Shown in pieces: positions 1 through 12,400 of a DNA stretch of 64,000 bases. Each line of letters opens with the position of its first letter. Within the stretch, counting starts at the first letter, position 1. The notes beneath the pieces were generated by a model. The model did no database searches, was not told where the DNA came from, and saw nothing but the letters and a program-made list of their open reading frames with translations. The position numbers were made by a program, and so were the translations under genes. Source of the stretch: Taenia hydatigena. Taxonomy: Eukaryota; Platyhelminthes; Cestoda; Cyclophyllidea; Taeniidae. The stretch spans positions 1,782,387-1,846,386 of the forward strand of contig JADWOT020000008.1 of the NCBI GenBank assembly GCA_036345935.2. The letters run 5' to 3'.

Positions 1-2235
1 TGATTTCAAACAGCTAATTTGCCAACAGATTATCAATTTTAGACTTTTAGACTTGAAAATGATGCCTAAGTCGCCTGCTAATTTCTACCAACAGGACAAA
101 GTGCAACCTGATGCAGTGGATCGTAAAAGTCTCATCTATAAACCCACCGGTGATCAATTTCATAGGACCGCAACATTGTTTATACCAATTTTTTTGACCT
201 TATGTGGTACGAGATTTCTTTTTTCGATAAAAACATCGTTAGCATGTTGAATATTATAAGATTTTAAAATGAAGGAGGCGCTCTCAACAATGCTATTTCT
301 TCTCTGAATCATCTGCCACTGGATAGACCTGTCACTAGCATACTTGGGCGCAACACACACATATGCTTGGAGTTTGTTTGTGCACACTCACACTAATCAT
401 ATGGCTGTCATCACCAACTTTGTCACGTCTTATAGTCTCGGCGTGAATTAAATAGTAAATTTTGGCTGAGCGACTAGTGGTTACGGGTATGCTCGCCTTA
501 TCATGTTTGGTCTTGATCAACCCTACTGCAAAGTGAATTTCGCAAAGTGGAATTTGGTTTTGCAAATGTTAACATGCGAATTCATTATGGTATCACTGTA
601 ATACAAGATAGATTGCAAAGAATGTACGAAAGATGAAGCGCATGATGTAGCACAGATCAACTTGGGCAGTTCAATTATACTAGGCGTCAGTCAATGCGTT
701 CTCCTGAGGAGGAGCCTTAGTCTTCAAAATTTGCATTTCTTATCTTTTGCAATGATTTCGCTCCTGAATGCTCATTATGTTAACGAGTTGTGGCAATTTG
801 GTTCGTTTGCTTGACAAACACATATGCAGTCTCCGGTTGACCTCGTCTGTCCGGTGGCACTTATTAGTTCTGAGGCGTGCTATGCAAACGTAACGAAATC
901 CCTCTCTCTCCATCACGCACACATTCTGGTGTAGAATCATAAAAGCTCTTACCCTCTTATTGGCACTAAAAGCAATAACAGCCGTTGCCAGTCACCAACG
1001 GAGTTAGTAGTATTGTTATCTCTACACCTGGTGTTAGTGTTTGGCTGACTGGATTGCTTAGAAAAGATCATTATCGGTTATGCAGCATGCAGAATTGAGG
1101 AAACGAACATGGAAAAGTGAGGCGTTGGCTACCAGAAAATTTGTATAAGAGAGAAAGGGAGTGCTTTAGCGTCGCTCTCATACGATAGGAATAATGGCCA
1201 CTAGGCCTCGAGAATGGCTCAGTCTGATCGTCTACTGCACTGAACTAGCCACATTAGACCTGCTTTTATCCGTCTGCAATTAAAATGGAACCAGCTCAAT
1301 ATTGACTTTTCCAACTTCGTCGCATTACTGAGGCACTCCTGCTTGGCATGTATAAAATTACTAAACCGAAGACGACGAGGTCGAATATTAATCCAATTTG
1401 TGACAGTGGTTCCCATGTTTTCAGCATCAACACCGCGATGAAGCATATCGCATCTCCTCGACCAAAATCAGTTGGCGTATCAGAGGATAGCTTGTAAGAC
1501 CATTGACAAGAAGAGTGTCTAAACTGCTTTGATTTTCTCAAAAAGCTTGGTATTTCCTTAGAAGTAGGCCCAAATTTGCCGACTTGGTTCTTGTGGCCCA
1601 CTTCTGGGTGTTTAAGGAAATGTGTGGCTTTGGGAGGAGGCCCGATCTGTCCACACTGCATTGGTGGAGTTGCCTCAAATTAGGGCTATCAGGTCTTCCT
1701 CTGTGGGGTGCTAACACTATGAATGAGTCAGCGACTGGTATAGTGCTCATATTTTGGTGGGATATAGGGTGGTGAGAGCAAAGATACCACACTCAAGGTC
1801 TAGTCGCATTTAATGGTTCTCACTTCCATGTGTGTTGCTGTTCAAAGGTGACGCGGTTACGGAAACAGTATGGCACAAATGTAGACAATAGGCGTGAGGT
1901 GCAGCGGTATCACAAGTCACGCGATTGCATTAGAGTTAGACACTGCCTAAAAAATAGACCATATTTTCGCTGCCAATATCACCGATTTTACTTTGATGCG
2001 TGGAATGCGGGACATTGCAACAACAATTGCCTGTTCAGTCAGACTTACTTATCTGATGTCATTGCATAATTTTTCTCTGTCATAAGGGCGACTTATTTGC
2101 TAAGGATATTAGAGGGGAATGTGACAGAGCGGAAGGAGTGAATCACAAGGAGACCAAAGAAACAAATTACTGGAGAAGAGAAGGAGTAAGCAATGATGGC
2201 CTTCACAGAGGGCTAATAAAGTACTGACCACTACC
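1..2235. other. Unassigned DNA upstream of repeat R1
   Basis: I see no convincing exon, RNA gene or tandem repeat. The longest open frame (minus strand, 1296-1661) has no recognisable motif and no clear splice boundary. Probably intergenic or intronic sequence, or repeats too old to see by eye. Confidence 0.4.
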
Positions 2236-3600
2236 GTCTTGAGTACTACTTATATGCGATTTGTGCAGCTCAGCAATGCCTTTCACCCAATTAGCACTCT
2301 AATGCACCTGACACCGATTCTCACCGCAATTTTTGATGACTAGCCTCAAAACCGTCTGTGTCTACGCTCAAAAGGCTTTACGACGCCTATGCAAATACCT
2401 AGATAGAATGCGTTTTTTTAGCTGTGGTTACTACTCATGTTCCTTATTCAGTGGCGGCAGTGTGTCAGAATTCGCACAATGATGCTCATTTGTTGCCGTT
2501 ACCAAGCGAACAGCGGTGCAAACACGCCAAACTACTGGCTCAGAATTTCACCTGGAGCATCATACTGTATGCCTTGAGTGAGGAGGAGGGTAATGCTTCA
2601 CCGCCGGGTTAAAATACTAGTAGAAAAACTAGATTCTCTACCCCATCCAAGAGCCCTAGGTCCAGATATTTTGAATGGTCGGTTGAACTCAATGTCGTCC
2701 TTACCTCTAATTTATCACAGGTTATGCTCTCTTTGCTCTCCCTCTATAGTCATTCTTGTCTTCTTTGAAGTACCAATTCCTTTACCGCTCGGTTTGTTTC
2801 CACTTTGCACCAGTGACAAGCAAACATGACTGACTCCTCGGACTAACTACTAGGCCCAAAATTAACACAGAGAGGCCAGCTTTCGCAGTGGTCAAATCGG
2901 TGGAGACTGTCAGGCAGGTGAAGGTAAAGGAATGTCGGCCATCAGCGAACCACCTTATACTCTTTTACTTGCAATACAGGCTCCTCGTACTTATAGCAAC
3001 ACTTGACCCTAATAGCCTTAAAGTGGTATAATGAGGCTGCCGAAACAATGCGTCTGAATGGAAATCATCGTCTGCACGTCTCGAGCGGCTTAACAGATCC
3101 CAGACAAACTGCTTGGTGACATCGAAGTAAGTGCTCACCTCATTCCACTGATGTTGGCTGGCTTAGTAATCTGGTGGAGGAATCAGCGTCGTCTTGAATC
3201 AGGACGCACGTTCGATCATTGCCACTGTGGATCCCGCTGGGTCGACGCAGAGACTTGATAGTTGCCTACAGAATGGTTGCAGGAATAGTCAGCGCAGCTT
3301 CAAACCGATCACAGACTACGTGTATCCTTGCTCAAAAATGAGCATGAAGTATCAACGAAGCCAATTTGACCTAAGAATAGCGTCATAATGTCTAATGGAG
3401 GGAGTGCACAAACTTAGATGTGTCGGTAAGGGAGCGCACCGCAGTCCATCTACCAAATGAAAGAGTGTAGCAACTTGTTGTATGTTTCAAGCTTTTAACA
3501 GGTTTTCGGACCACACCAGAGACCTCATGTCTTTCAGAATTACCTGGTTGATGTGGCAAGCTGAAGGCATCCATGTTGGTGGTGTGTGGCAGGTCTGTGC
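2236..3600 (+). repeat. Repeat R1, plus-strand partial copy
   Basis: This stretch matches the reverse complement of about 28,650-30,040 along its whole length, with small indels and many substitutions. Short reading-frame stretches are kept in both copies: TTHVPYSVAAVCQ near 2431 against TTHAPYAVAAVCQ on the minus strand near 29,830, and LGLFPLCTSDKQ near 2788 against LGLFPLCFSDKQ near 29,430. Both copies carry stops at different places. I read it as a decayed duplicate of coding DNA, either a transposon body or a duplicated host gene. I do not recognise the protein. Homology fades near 3,600. Confidence 0.75.
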
Positions 3601-5090
3601 CATCCAATCGCAGGGGCAGCATGCGGCAGGGGCAAGTGCGGCACTAATGGGATCCCTCACAAAGACAAATAAAGAAGGCAAATTATCTGCAAATGAAGGA
3701 CATGCCGTGCTACCTATAGGACTTTTATAATTAAAGTTACCACTTCTCTGTCAGCAGCACCACTTTGTTTATTAAGTATGTGATATGTCCTACTAGCATG
3801 CCTTCATTTGCCTTTAGAGAAGTCTCGGAACAATGCAGCGCACTCTGCCTATTGCTTGTAATTACTTTACTGGGCTTGTGAACTGACCACTAACTCGGTC
3901 AACAGGTTCCATTATTGTGGCATTATGTGCAACATGCTTCCTAATTAAGTGTTTTCGGCATAACCCTTCATTTGATTCACACTTTCACCCTTTCGGCAAT
4001 CGAGTTTAGTTACTTTGTTCGTTTGTTTTATTTTTCAAATATACACTTTATGCTTTCAAGTAATTCTTAATTTTTTCTATGTGACCTTAAATTTACGCTT
4101 TAAAATTTATATTTTTCACTTCACTAGCAGTTTCCTAGCACTTAATCATTAGCTCAATTCTTCAATTTATTCAACACCGTACATTTGTTATACTTTACCA
4201 GTTTGTTCTTATTTGCCACAAGTTATATTTACTACTTCACTTTTTCTCTTTCGCCATCTCTCTTTAAGGTCATTGGGCATTCGGCGGCGTTGCGAAGGCT
4301 GTACCGGTCACTGGTCTGCATGCCAGGTCTCGAGCTGGTTGGGCGACGATAGTTACTGCTGTTGATCTCGCCTTACTTTACGTTCACGATTGTTTGTAAC
4401 TTCGCCTGACCATAAGAATATGTGTGGGCCGATGTTTCATTGTGTTTGTGTTTAACACAACTTGTACTATTTGTTTGATGTGTGTTGCCTTTACTTATTA
4501 CATACCTTTAGTGTTAAAGAATCTCCAATTGCGTAGTTGGTGCTGGAAGTAATGCAAACACTTTCCTATTTAGTTAGTTATTCTAATTCCTTTTTTCCTT
4601 CGGTGTCTGGCGTTCATTTGATAGTGTATTTTGGTGGATTTTACCTATTTCGCTGAGTTGCAGCGCGTGAGACACATCGGATGAAGAGTATTTAATGTCG
4701 TATCTTTCCTTAAACAAGCTTTCGTTTTTGTAGTATTCTTCAGAGTCAGTGCGGTTATCCTCTTGCTATCCTGTTTTCTATTTGCCAATTTATGTCCTTT
4801 CGTAGATTGTTGGCCTTACTTTAACGCATTGTTTTTGTCGTATTGTGGTTTCATCGTTTGCCGTGTGACAGGCGAGGAGATGGAGAATCACTACAAAATC
4901 TATTACGTTTTGAGCATTTTACCGCATTTTGAGGAATTTCTCTTAATTTGTAATAAGACATAAGACAAGGGCTTATCAACTCAGGTCTTCTTTAAGCATG
5001 CTGTTTTTCTGTAACCCTTCAAATGTTTAGTAACATTGCTTCCTTAGTCGTTCTAATCTATTTGCGGGTTTCAATTGCTGCGTAGGAGGG
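3601..5090. other. AT-rich unassigned DNA
   Basis: The stretch is noticeably AT-rich and T-rich around 3,960-4,260, with no open frame of note and no repeat I can match elsewhere in the window. I see nothing to annotate. Confidence 0.4.
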
Positions 5091-5216
5091 TCGTTGGTTG
5101 TACTTTAGCATATCGCTCCACCGGCAGCACACAGAGGGTTTGTGCCACTGGAGGAATCGGCACAGAGCTCACTCCCTTTTCTCCATCCCTAGCCTTTTGG
5201 TGACGTTTCGTCACAG

Positions 5217-5388
5217 AATTCCCAAACGCAGAGTCATGCCTCTAGAGGGAACAGGACATGAGCAACTCGTAGTTCTACGTCATTTCGAGCGCACTTCCAT
5301 CATTTCTTTGCACGTTCACGACACTACTGCTAATGTACTTCCATCTTTTGTTCGTAGCAAGACAACGCTACCCATGTGGTTCTATCGT
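5217..5388 (+). CDS. Candidate internal exon, unknown protein
   Basis: It lies inside a 154-codon open frame (5098-5562). A pyrimidine-rich tract ending in TCACAG precedes 5217 and a GTAAAT donor follows 5388. The frame enters in phase 2 and leaves in phase 0. The translation begins IPKRRVMPLEGTGHE and has mixed, protein-like composition, including VLRHFERTSIISLHVHD. No domain is recognised. The alternative is that the long open frame is chance or a piece of a transposon. I found no partner exons. Confidence 0.35.
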
Positions 5389-6777
5389 GTAAATACATTT
5401 TGTTGTTATCAATTTGTCGGCTTCAATGGAGTGGATATGCCTCCTACTACCCGCGGGATTCGGTCATTCGCATTTGCACAGGCAAATGACAATCGGGCGG
5501 AGATGGCTTTAAGGTACATGGCTAAGAATTGGTTGTGCTCAGGCCAATGCCTCTCTCTCTAGTGTTTTTCTTCTCCTCGAGTGTTTCTCGGTTGGTTGTG
5601 AATTGCTGTGCTCTGCTGACTGACTGTCATTCGTGGTTGATGTTTGGGTAAGTAAGATGGTGGGTGGGTGCCTTCATCTGCCACTAATGCCAACGGTCAA
5701 AGCAGTGTAATTGTTCTCGAAACAGACTGCACTATTGCTATTTATTTTGTTTGTTTCGTTGAGAAGGAAGTAGCTGGCCAACGTTTACCTACTGCTTGCT
5801 CCATTGCTGTTGTCCTAGGTAGTCGGTGAGGAGGCGGTTGTGTATGGTGTTTTCAGTAGTAGAAAGAAGTGATTCTCTAGCAAGTGCAGTTCTTGTACGA
5901 GGTGAATTGTGTTGCTGTGCTCCGTCGATTATCACTGCGGGCTGTTTGCGTGCCTTCGCCAAACCTCTCCGGTGACTGGAGCAACCCATTTATTCATTAT
6001 TCCAATGGACGGCACCAATTGTTGCTGTTGGTGTGATTGAACTAAAGCATTTGACTCTCATTTGCCTACCATCTGTAGTGTTACCCAAAAAAGCCATTTC
6101 CCTCCCCCTCTCTCTATGCACTCCGTGTCAATCTACTTTTCTACACATCCACTTATACATCGAGCGATCGGCCTACCCTTGGGTCTCTTGATCCATCTAC
6201 TAAACACAGTACTACCTCCCTTTTCATCCATCCATCCATCTTCGTACTCTATTTTACCTTAGCGAGTGCATCAGATGCCCTCAGAACATTTACGCCACCG
6301 ATCAGTCTACTGTCCCCACGGGCTACTCGAAAGTGCTGCAATCTTGCGCGTCAGAAATGATTAGATATTGGATTTCCTAAAATGGACACCTCCTTAACAT
6401 TCTCTTGCTTTTCCATCTTGTTTCCCCTAAACTGCCTTCGCGGTGGGTGCATCTTGTGTCCAGCGCTGCTGCTGTTACTACTGCTAAAAGCGCCTCAGGA
6501 ATCATAGAGTTTGCAATTTAGTGTTTAAGGATGCTTTAATTATAAATTCTATCCTTCGCTTCCTTTCCTTAACTTTTCCAGCTACCCTTTGACTCCACCT
6601 TCAGCCCCGTAACGATCGACTTTGAGTGCTGTCATCACTGAGCCGGTAGGTGGAAGAGTCTTGTCGAGATAACAAATACCGGTTTAATGTAATTACAGGC
6701 CTAAGTGATCAGTGCACTTTAGCCGTCCTCTATCCCTGCCATCCCCTTTCTGCACTGTCGGTTGGTATAACTCCGTA

Positions 6778-6832
6778 TCCTCCTCTTCTTCTTCTTCTTC
6801 TTCCTCCTCCTCCTCCCTCTCCACCCGGCGGG
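6778..6832. repeat. TCT/TCC trinucleotide microsatellite
   Basis: A run of TCT repeats passes into TCC repeats, giving an imperfect pyrimidine tract of about 50 bases. It would read as a serine run in one frame and may create spurious acceptor-like tracts. Confidence 0.85.
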
Positions 6833-7173
6833 CTCACCGCCTGCACTCCAGTCACATGATGATGTCTCGACGGTCATTGTGTACTTTCTTTCTATCGAGT
6901 AGCCTCACACAGTAGTAGCGGTTGCATTGGCTAGTTAATTCACAGCCTCAATCCTCTCTCAAAAGCCACAACCTTAACTGTCTTACATCGCCTATATTGT
7001 CTTACCTACAAAAAATGGTCTTGCTAACAATGAACTGTTGACAAGAAGTACACGCCATACAAAACAACAAAAGTAGCTCTGATCAGGAAAATAGAATCCA
7101 CCTGATTACATTTCAACGTATGCTTTACATCAGGTGGGAGTCGAATTCGTGGAAATAACACACACTGGCATGG

Positions 7174-7692
7174 CTAGTACAGCCGCCGCTTTGTCCAAGG
7201 GTAGAAACTTATGGGTAGCATTTGGGAGCGCGAAGCCTCTCTCAGCCTAGGAAGCAGTGTCTGCACTCGTGCCTTAAATTCTGCCACTAGATTGCTCCAA
7301 ACGCAACGATGACTGGCACCGATGGAGGACACAACCGTAGCGAATGGACCTGAACCCTCCCAGCGCCACACCTCGATAACTATTACGAGGTCCCATTCTG
7401 TGGAGAGGTTGGCAATATCCCTTCTACGGTCCCCATGCAGATGGCGCACATATACACATCACCTCCCACCAAACGTGTGCTCGTCATAGTATGGTTCATC
7501 TCCCTGCAGAATGATGGCAATGTCACGCTGCTTGGTATAGGGATGTTCAATCAATTTACGAAAACGCGAACGCATTGACAAACACCCATTCCTGAAAGGG
7601 AAGGCATAAGTAAGCACCTTCACTGCAATGACAGCATCAAAAATATCAAAATATGGATGCACAAAATCACAGCTATATGCATGGGCCATCAA
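7174..7692 (-). pseudogene. Unknown coding sequence split by one in-frame TGA
   Basis: Two open frames, 7692-7459 and 7458-7174, lie in exactly the same minus-strand frame and are separated only by a TGA at 7459-7461. Together they give about 172 codons with protein-like composition, for example ILQGDEPYYDEHTFGG just before the stop and NLSTEWDLVIVIEVWRWEG after it. The second part ends YPWTKRRLY at a TAG. I do not recognise the family. The simplest reading is a gene with a nonsense mutation. Other possibilities are stop readthrough or a short unrecognised intron over the TGA (the sequence reads AG|GTGATG there). A 16-base segment, TCATTGCAGTGAAGGT, occurs twice at the 5' side, about 110 bases apart, suggesting a small internal duplication. 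Confidence 0.5.
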
Positions 7693-7885
7693 CTCACCAC
7701 TGACTTCAAATGATTCCCACCTTCACTGCAATGATATCCAGTCGACAGTTCCCTGCCACATTTACACATCAAGTAGGTCATGAACGTGCGTGGACCTTGA
7801 AACGATCCGTTTTCAGTGCCACCATGAGTCGGAAAGGATAAGGTACCCACTTTTGGTTATTACTGGCCCTCAACCGCTGGTGAAA

Positions 7886-8125
7886 CTAGCTGCAAGCGCA
7901 GTCGCGAGCACCAACCACGAATTCGGTTAAGGCATTTGATGCATCAGCGGCGTGATTGATAAAAATTAAGAAATGACAAAGAAAAGCCATAAAATCTAGC
8001 AAATAAAATAAAAGCTGCACTAAAGCGCAAGCAAGAGCACGTTTTAACTGGCCTTGTAAAAAGAAAGCATTAACATTATCAAAATCTTGAAATAGGTGAG
8101 ATATACTACAATATAATTGCGGCAA
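7886..8125 (-). CDS. Candidate hydrophobic exon, unknown protein
   Basis: A minus-strand open frame upstream of, and on the same strand as, the 7174-7692 frame. The sequence TTTCTTTTTACAAG could be an acceptor before residues beginning QLKRALACALVQLL. The next 30 or so residues are strongly hydrophobic (LLFYLLDFMAFLCHFLIF) and could form one or two membrane segments. No family is recognised. It may be an earlier exon of the same gene, but I could not find a donor that joins them in phase. Confidence 0.3.
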   Translation of the reverse strand: MPQLYCSISHLFQDFDNVNAFFLQGQLKRALACALVQLLFYLLDFMAFLCHFLIFINHAADASNALTEFVVGARDCACS

Positions 8126-9157
8126 ACTTGTGTTTTTATTTAAATTACGCCTACTTGTATTTTATGATTCTCGTAATGTTGTTTTAACATTTTCTTACTG
8201 AGTGAGTTACTTTGTTTCCACTTTTGATCCCTAAATTCACCCTAAATGACGAAAAGAAAATACATCTGTTTGGATGTTAGGCGTGGAGGTATTCGAATCG
8301 CACATCCATATCTGCAATCGTATTAGCCTCAAAACATTAAATTTTTTTATCTAAAGGCAATGGCGTTCGCCTTTTGTTATAATTTGCATCAATTTTAAAG
8401 ATTAGCGGTTGTCGTTACCTAAAAATGGGCAATCACCACACTTAGACGATAAAGTTCGGTTAAGCTGGGATGTGCCATCAAAACATTAAGCAAGATTGAC
8501 AAGAATGACCAAAGTCATAGTCCTTTTATTGTGTTGGCAGCATCTTGCTCAGCCCAACCTGCGGTGTAGCGTCTGTGGAATGGCCGCTGATAGGCGGACT
8601 TTCTTATGCGAGTGCAAGTTCACTTAATTTCTTGCAGATTGTAGTTCTGCCTTGATGACACGACTTAAAGTCGAAATCAGTGGGTATTTACCACCTCCGT
8701 GACCCAGAGGAACCGATAATTAACTTTACGGCGACACTACAGAGGAAATGGATAAAAGTAAAGGGACCGGATGGGAAGTCGCACTGTGGTTAGTTCTCCA
8801 CATCAACAGAGCCTCGGTTGGTTAACATGAATCGCAACTTAAAACATTTATCCTGCATGCTCTAAGGACTACTGCTGCGTCTTTATCGGTTCTGCAAATG
8901 GAAGAAGCAGTGATTAAATGGACGCGTAAATGAGGCGGCATGCAAATCAGATCTCTAGATTAGGCAAACTGATAAGACTCCAGACCTTAAATATAGAACA
9001 TAGCCTACACTGTGAAGTCATTTTAAATTTAGAAGACCTGAACAATTTAACAGCTACACGAAGGCCTCACTCAAAATAAGAGAATCCCTTAGCACCAGTA
9101 TTGCTGCTGACCATGCAGTCGTCCAGCGATCTGTTGGTCCAAAGATTGCAGTCAATC

Positions 9158-9192
9158 TTTTTGTCTTAGTTGGTTTAAAACTAAGACAAAAA
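9158..9192. repeat. Perfect 14-bp inverted repeat with 7-nt loop
   Basis: TTTTTGTCTTAGTT at 9158-9171 is followed by a 7-base loop and its exact reverse complement at 9179-9192. It could form a DNA or RNA hairpin. It lies just upstream of the unknown gene starting at 9500, on no exon I can define. Confidence 0.85.
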
Positions 9193-9499
9193 ACAAAGTT
9201 GTGAGTGAAGGAAGCAGACTGACCCAGCAGAATGCCACTGAGTGGTGGTGCATTTCATGAAGACTTGGACCAAATTTTCTGCTTTTATTTCAATTTCTAA
9301 GGACACGTATATCCTGCAGCACAATATTAGTGTTTTTTACCAGAATCATGTGTCAAACCCTAATTTCTCTACTTGAACTCGCACGTCACACATGTGTGAC
9401 ATGAAAAATCAGCAATTTATGATAGCTAGTAATGATACTGCCAAGCTCATGCGTGCCAGGAAAGTCATCGATGATATTGTTAATGTCTTTACTTTATAG

Positions 9500-12400
9500 T
9501 TTTGTGCACTGATGGATCAGATTTATCAATATTGAAATTAAGTTTCCTTTACAATTCGTTTCCAAAATTTTCCATATCAATGCATCCCAAAAGCATTATT
9601 ATTCCCGAATTTGTGTATGAATCGGGCCCATGCCCATCCAGCTTTTCCTTTAAAAGTGAGTCAAAAGTGGATTTTAAGCCAAAATTTGGGGTTTGATTGC
9701 TTTCTTATCATCAGTGGCAATTATATGATATTGAGTATAAGTTGCAGCAGCACGAATCACCTTTCTTCATACTCGATGTGTTTGGTAGCTCAGCCCTTGT
9801 CGCTGTCGAAACTAGGTTCTGAGGACACCATGTCAATATGAAGTGGCCTTAAAGATGAGACTAACCTGACATCTAATCCAGCCTTTCTCGGAATATGAAG
9901 GCATCTTAATGTTACCTAAGAGGTGTGCAGGCAAAGAGTTTGAGTTAAATGATATAATATCCTGCCTGTTCCGATGTGCTGGCGACCAACACGTCGATGC
10001 CAATCTCAAGCTTAGATTAATGAACCTCGCTCTTGACTGTGAATTCAGCCCTTATGCTACTGTCACACTGCTATCGTCGCTCTACTCACATCCATTCTCA
10101 TTCTCCGAGCTATTCGTCAATTATCAAGAACATAGCATTTTTATCGTTTATCAAGCCTTTCACTCTCTCTACGTAGATTCATTGGGCGAAATTCGCGCAT
10201 CGTTACAGTCAGTTGTACTCGATATTAAACTGGTTCTCGTAGCATAGTCTGAGATAGCATAATACTACATCCTAAATCAAGGAACTCCTGCTTGATACTG
10301 CAATTTACAAACTCTGACGACTGCTCTGCGTTGGAACACGTCGTGCCTAGGACCCATTCAACAAACCTACACATCTTGTCAATGCATGTTGTGCTAACTA
10401 CTAATCCGTTCGTCAGCTGCTCTATTTTCAGATTATGACAGTTCTTTTGCTTTGAGAATTAATCTGATGATTCCCAACTAATAAAACAGCAAATTGTGAA
10501 TAAACTCAAAATAAAAGTCGACATTACAATAATAATGCACGCATGTGTCTCATTGTTATAATTGTAACAAACGAGCATTTATCACATTGCTACATTAACT
10601 TGCGTGGACTATAAACGCTGTATTTTTGGATTTTTCCCATTGACGACGCACTTTGTTTAAAGCGTTGCCGCTTACTGCTCAACCAGAACTACCGCACATT
10701 AATTATAATGCAACATTTAGGAAAAGAATACCAACTTTTTGAAGGAGCATGTACCTACTGCATTGCCAATCGAAACATGCATTAATGCTAAGAACAGACA
10801 GATAAATTTAAACAAGTTTTACCCAAACTGACTAGCAAGCATCAATGGGAATAGTCGCCCTATGCTTCCTATTCATTTTGATCGTAAATAACTTCAACAT
10901 TAGTAGAGAATTTGTGTGATCTTTATGAGCACAGCAGCAATCCAAGTTTGCAATCTAGAAAACGGTCTTACACACCCATGCGATGAACTGACTCTTGGCG
11001 CGGTGGAAGGAAGTATGAGCATATTGCAACTACCTTTTACAAAACACTATATTCTCAAACAGTGACGGGGTGTGTGCTACCGTCAGCTTTACTAACATTA
11101 ATATATGAAAGCGATTCTTAAATAGCATTATTGTCTGCGATCGGCTCAGACGTTTAGAATATGTGATGAAACCTATACGGGTGTAAATTTTGAAGTCTTG
11201 CTCAGAGTGCGCAGTCCAGAAAAGCTGTACTGAAAATCGTTGCATAGCAAAAGGAACTCACTCAGCAAACTTTTACTATCAGCTATCGTTGACCCGCTTT
11301 CAAATACTTGGATCGATTGTCTGAACATGTGAGGAGGGTTGTGACTTGAGCATCGTCCTGGTGCGCTACTTCATTTGATATAATTTTCAGCAATAGCGAC
11401 TACCGCACCACCTCTGACTTGTCACTCGTCGCTGTGAGCATTAGCAACACTGCAACGTAAGCCTGTACTTCGTCCGAATTTGAAAACCTAGTCGGCTTTC
11501 ATCCTTTGACGAAATGAAGAACTTCTAGAAAGATCTGAATGCAGCTACTCAAAGAGAGCACATGAAACCTGTTTACAGAAATCGGGGTCTTCAAGTGGTT
11601 TGTATGTAGATATATTTACTTAACTCCATTTTGATTGACGTTGATTGGATGCACTATTTTGATTTTTAATGCATGCCTCAGTGAGAAAAGATGCTTTTGC
11701 AACAACGTCAGGACTGCCATATTTACTATAATACAAACGCTTAGCTCAATATAGTTGCCTTTAATTACCTCAATTCGTAATGGTGGGCTTCCGCTAAGTT
11801 GTGCAACGATCGCACACATTTCTATTGCCATAAAATTTTAAATGAGGATTATTGTGGCAGATTTTCAAATGCTTTTCGTTCCAACACTTTCAACGCAGGA
11901 TCGCACATTATTAACAGCGTCCAAATTGGTAAAAATTGCGCTTATTTGCAAATTGCAGCGCGTATCATTGCTAGCATTTTAATTATGGAGAAACATCAAT
12001 TTCTATAATTTATCATCACCTTTTACATTTGAGAACTCTGTTCTACCTATGTTAAAAATAATATTCGTGGCTATTCTTTCTTTAATTTTCGTGGAAAATG
12101 CACCATGTGATGCACTACAGGCACTGTGGTTTGAAATTTATGCTGTAAATCAAAGCTGTAACGGATAGTGTAAATCTTTTTTGCATGCTTTGCGTTTCCA
12201 TTACTCAGAGAGTTTTTTTGGAAGCTGCGAACATTCAAATAGGTTTCGTCAACCAGTCGCGATGACAGACTGACTAGTTGTGGAAATCATGCATGGCCAA
12301 TCAAAAGAATCCGAATGCGAACGGTACGAACCAGAAATTTTCATTTGGAAAATGAGGCTAATAGCGCTTGACTTGGTCACCACCCTACTTTCTGGCGTCC

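Noticed and set aside
1296..1661. 121-codon minus-strand frame
   Set aside because: No splice boundaries, no motif, and unconvincing composition.
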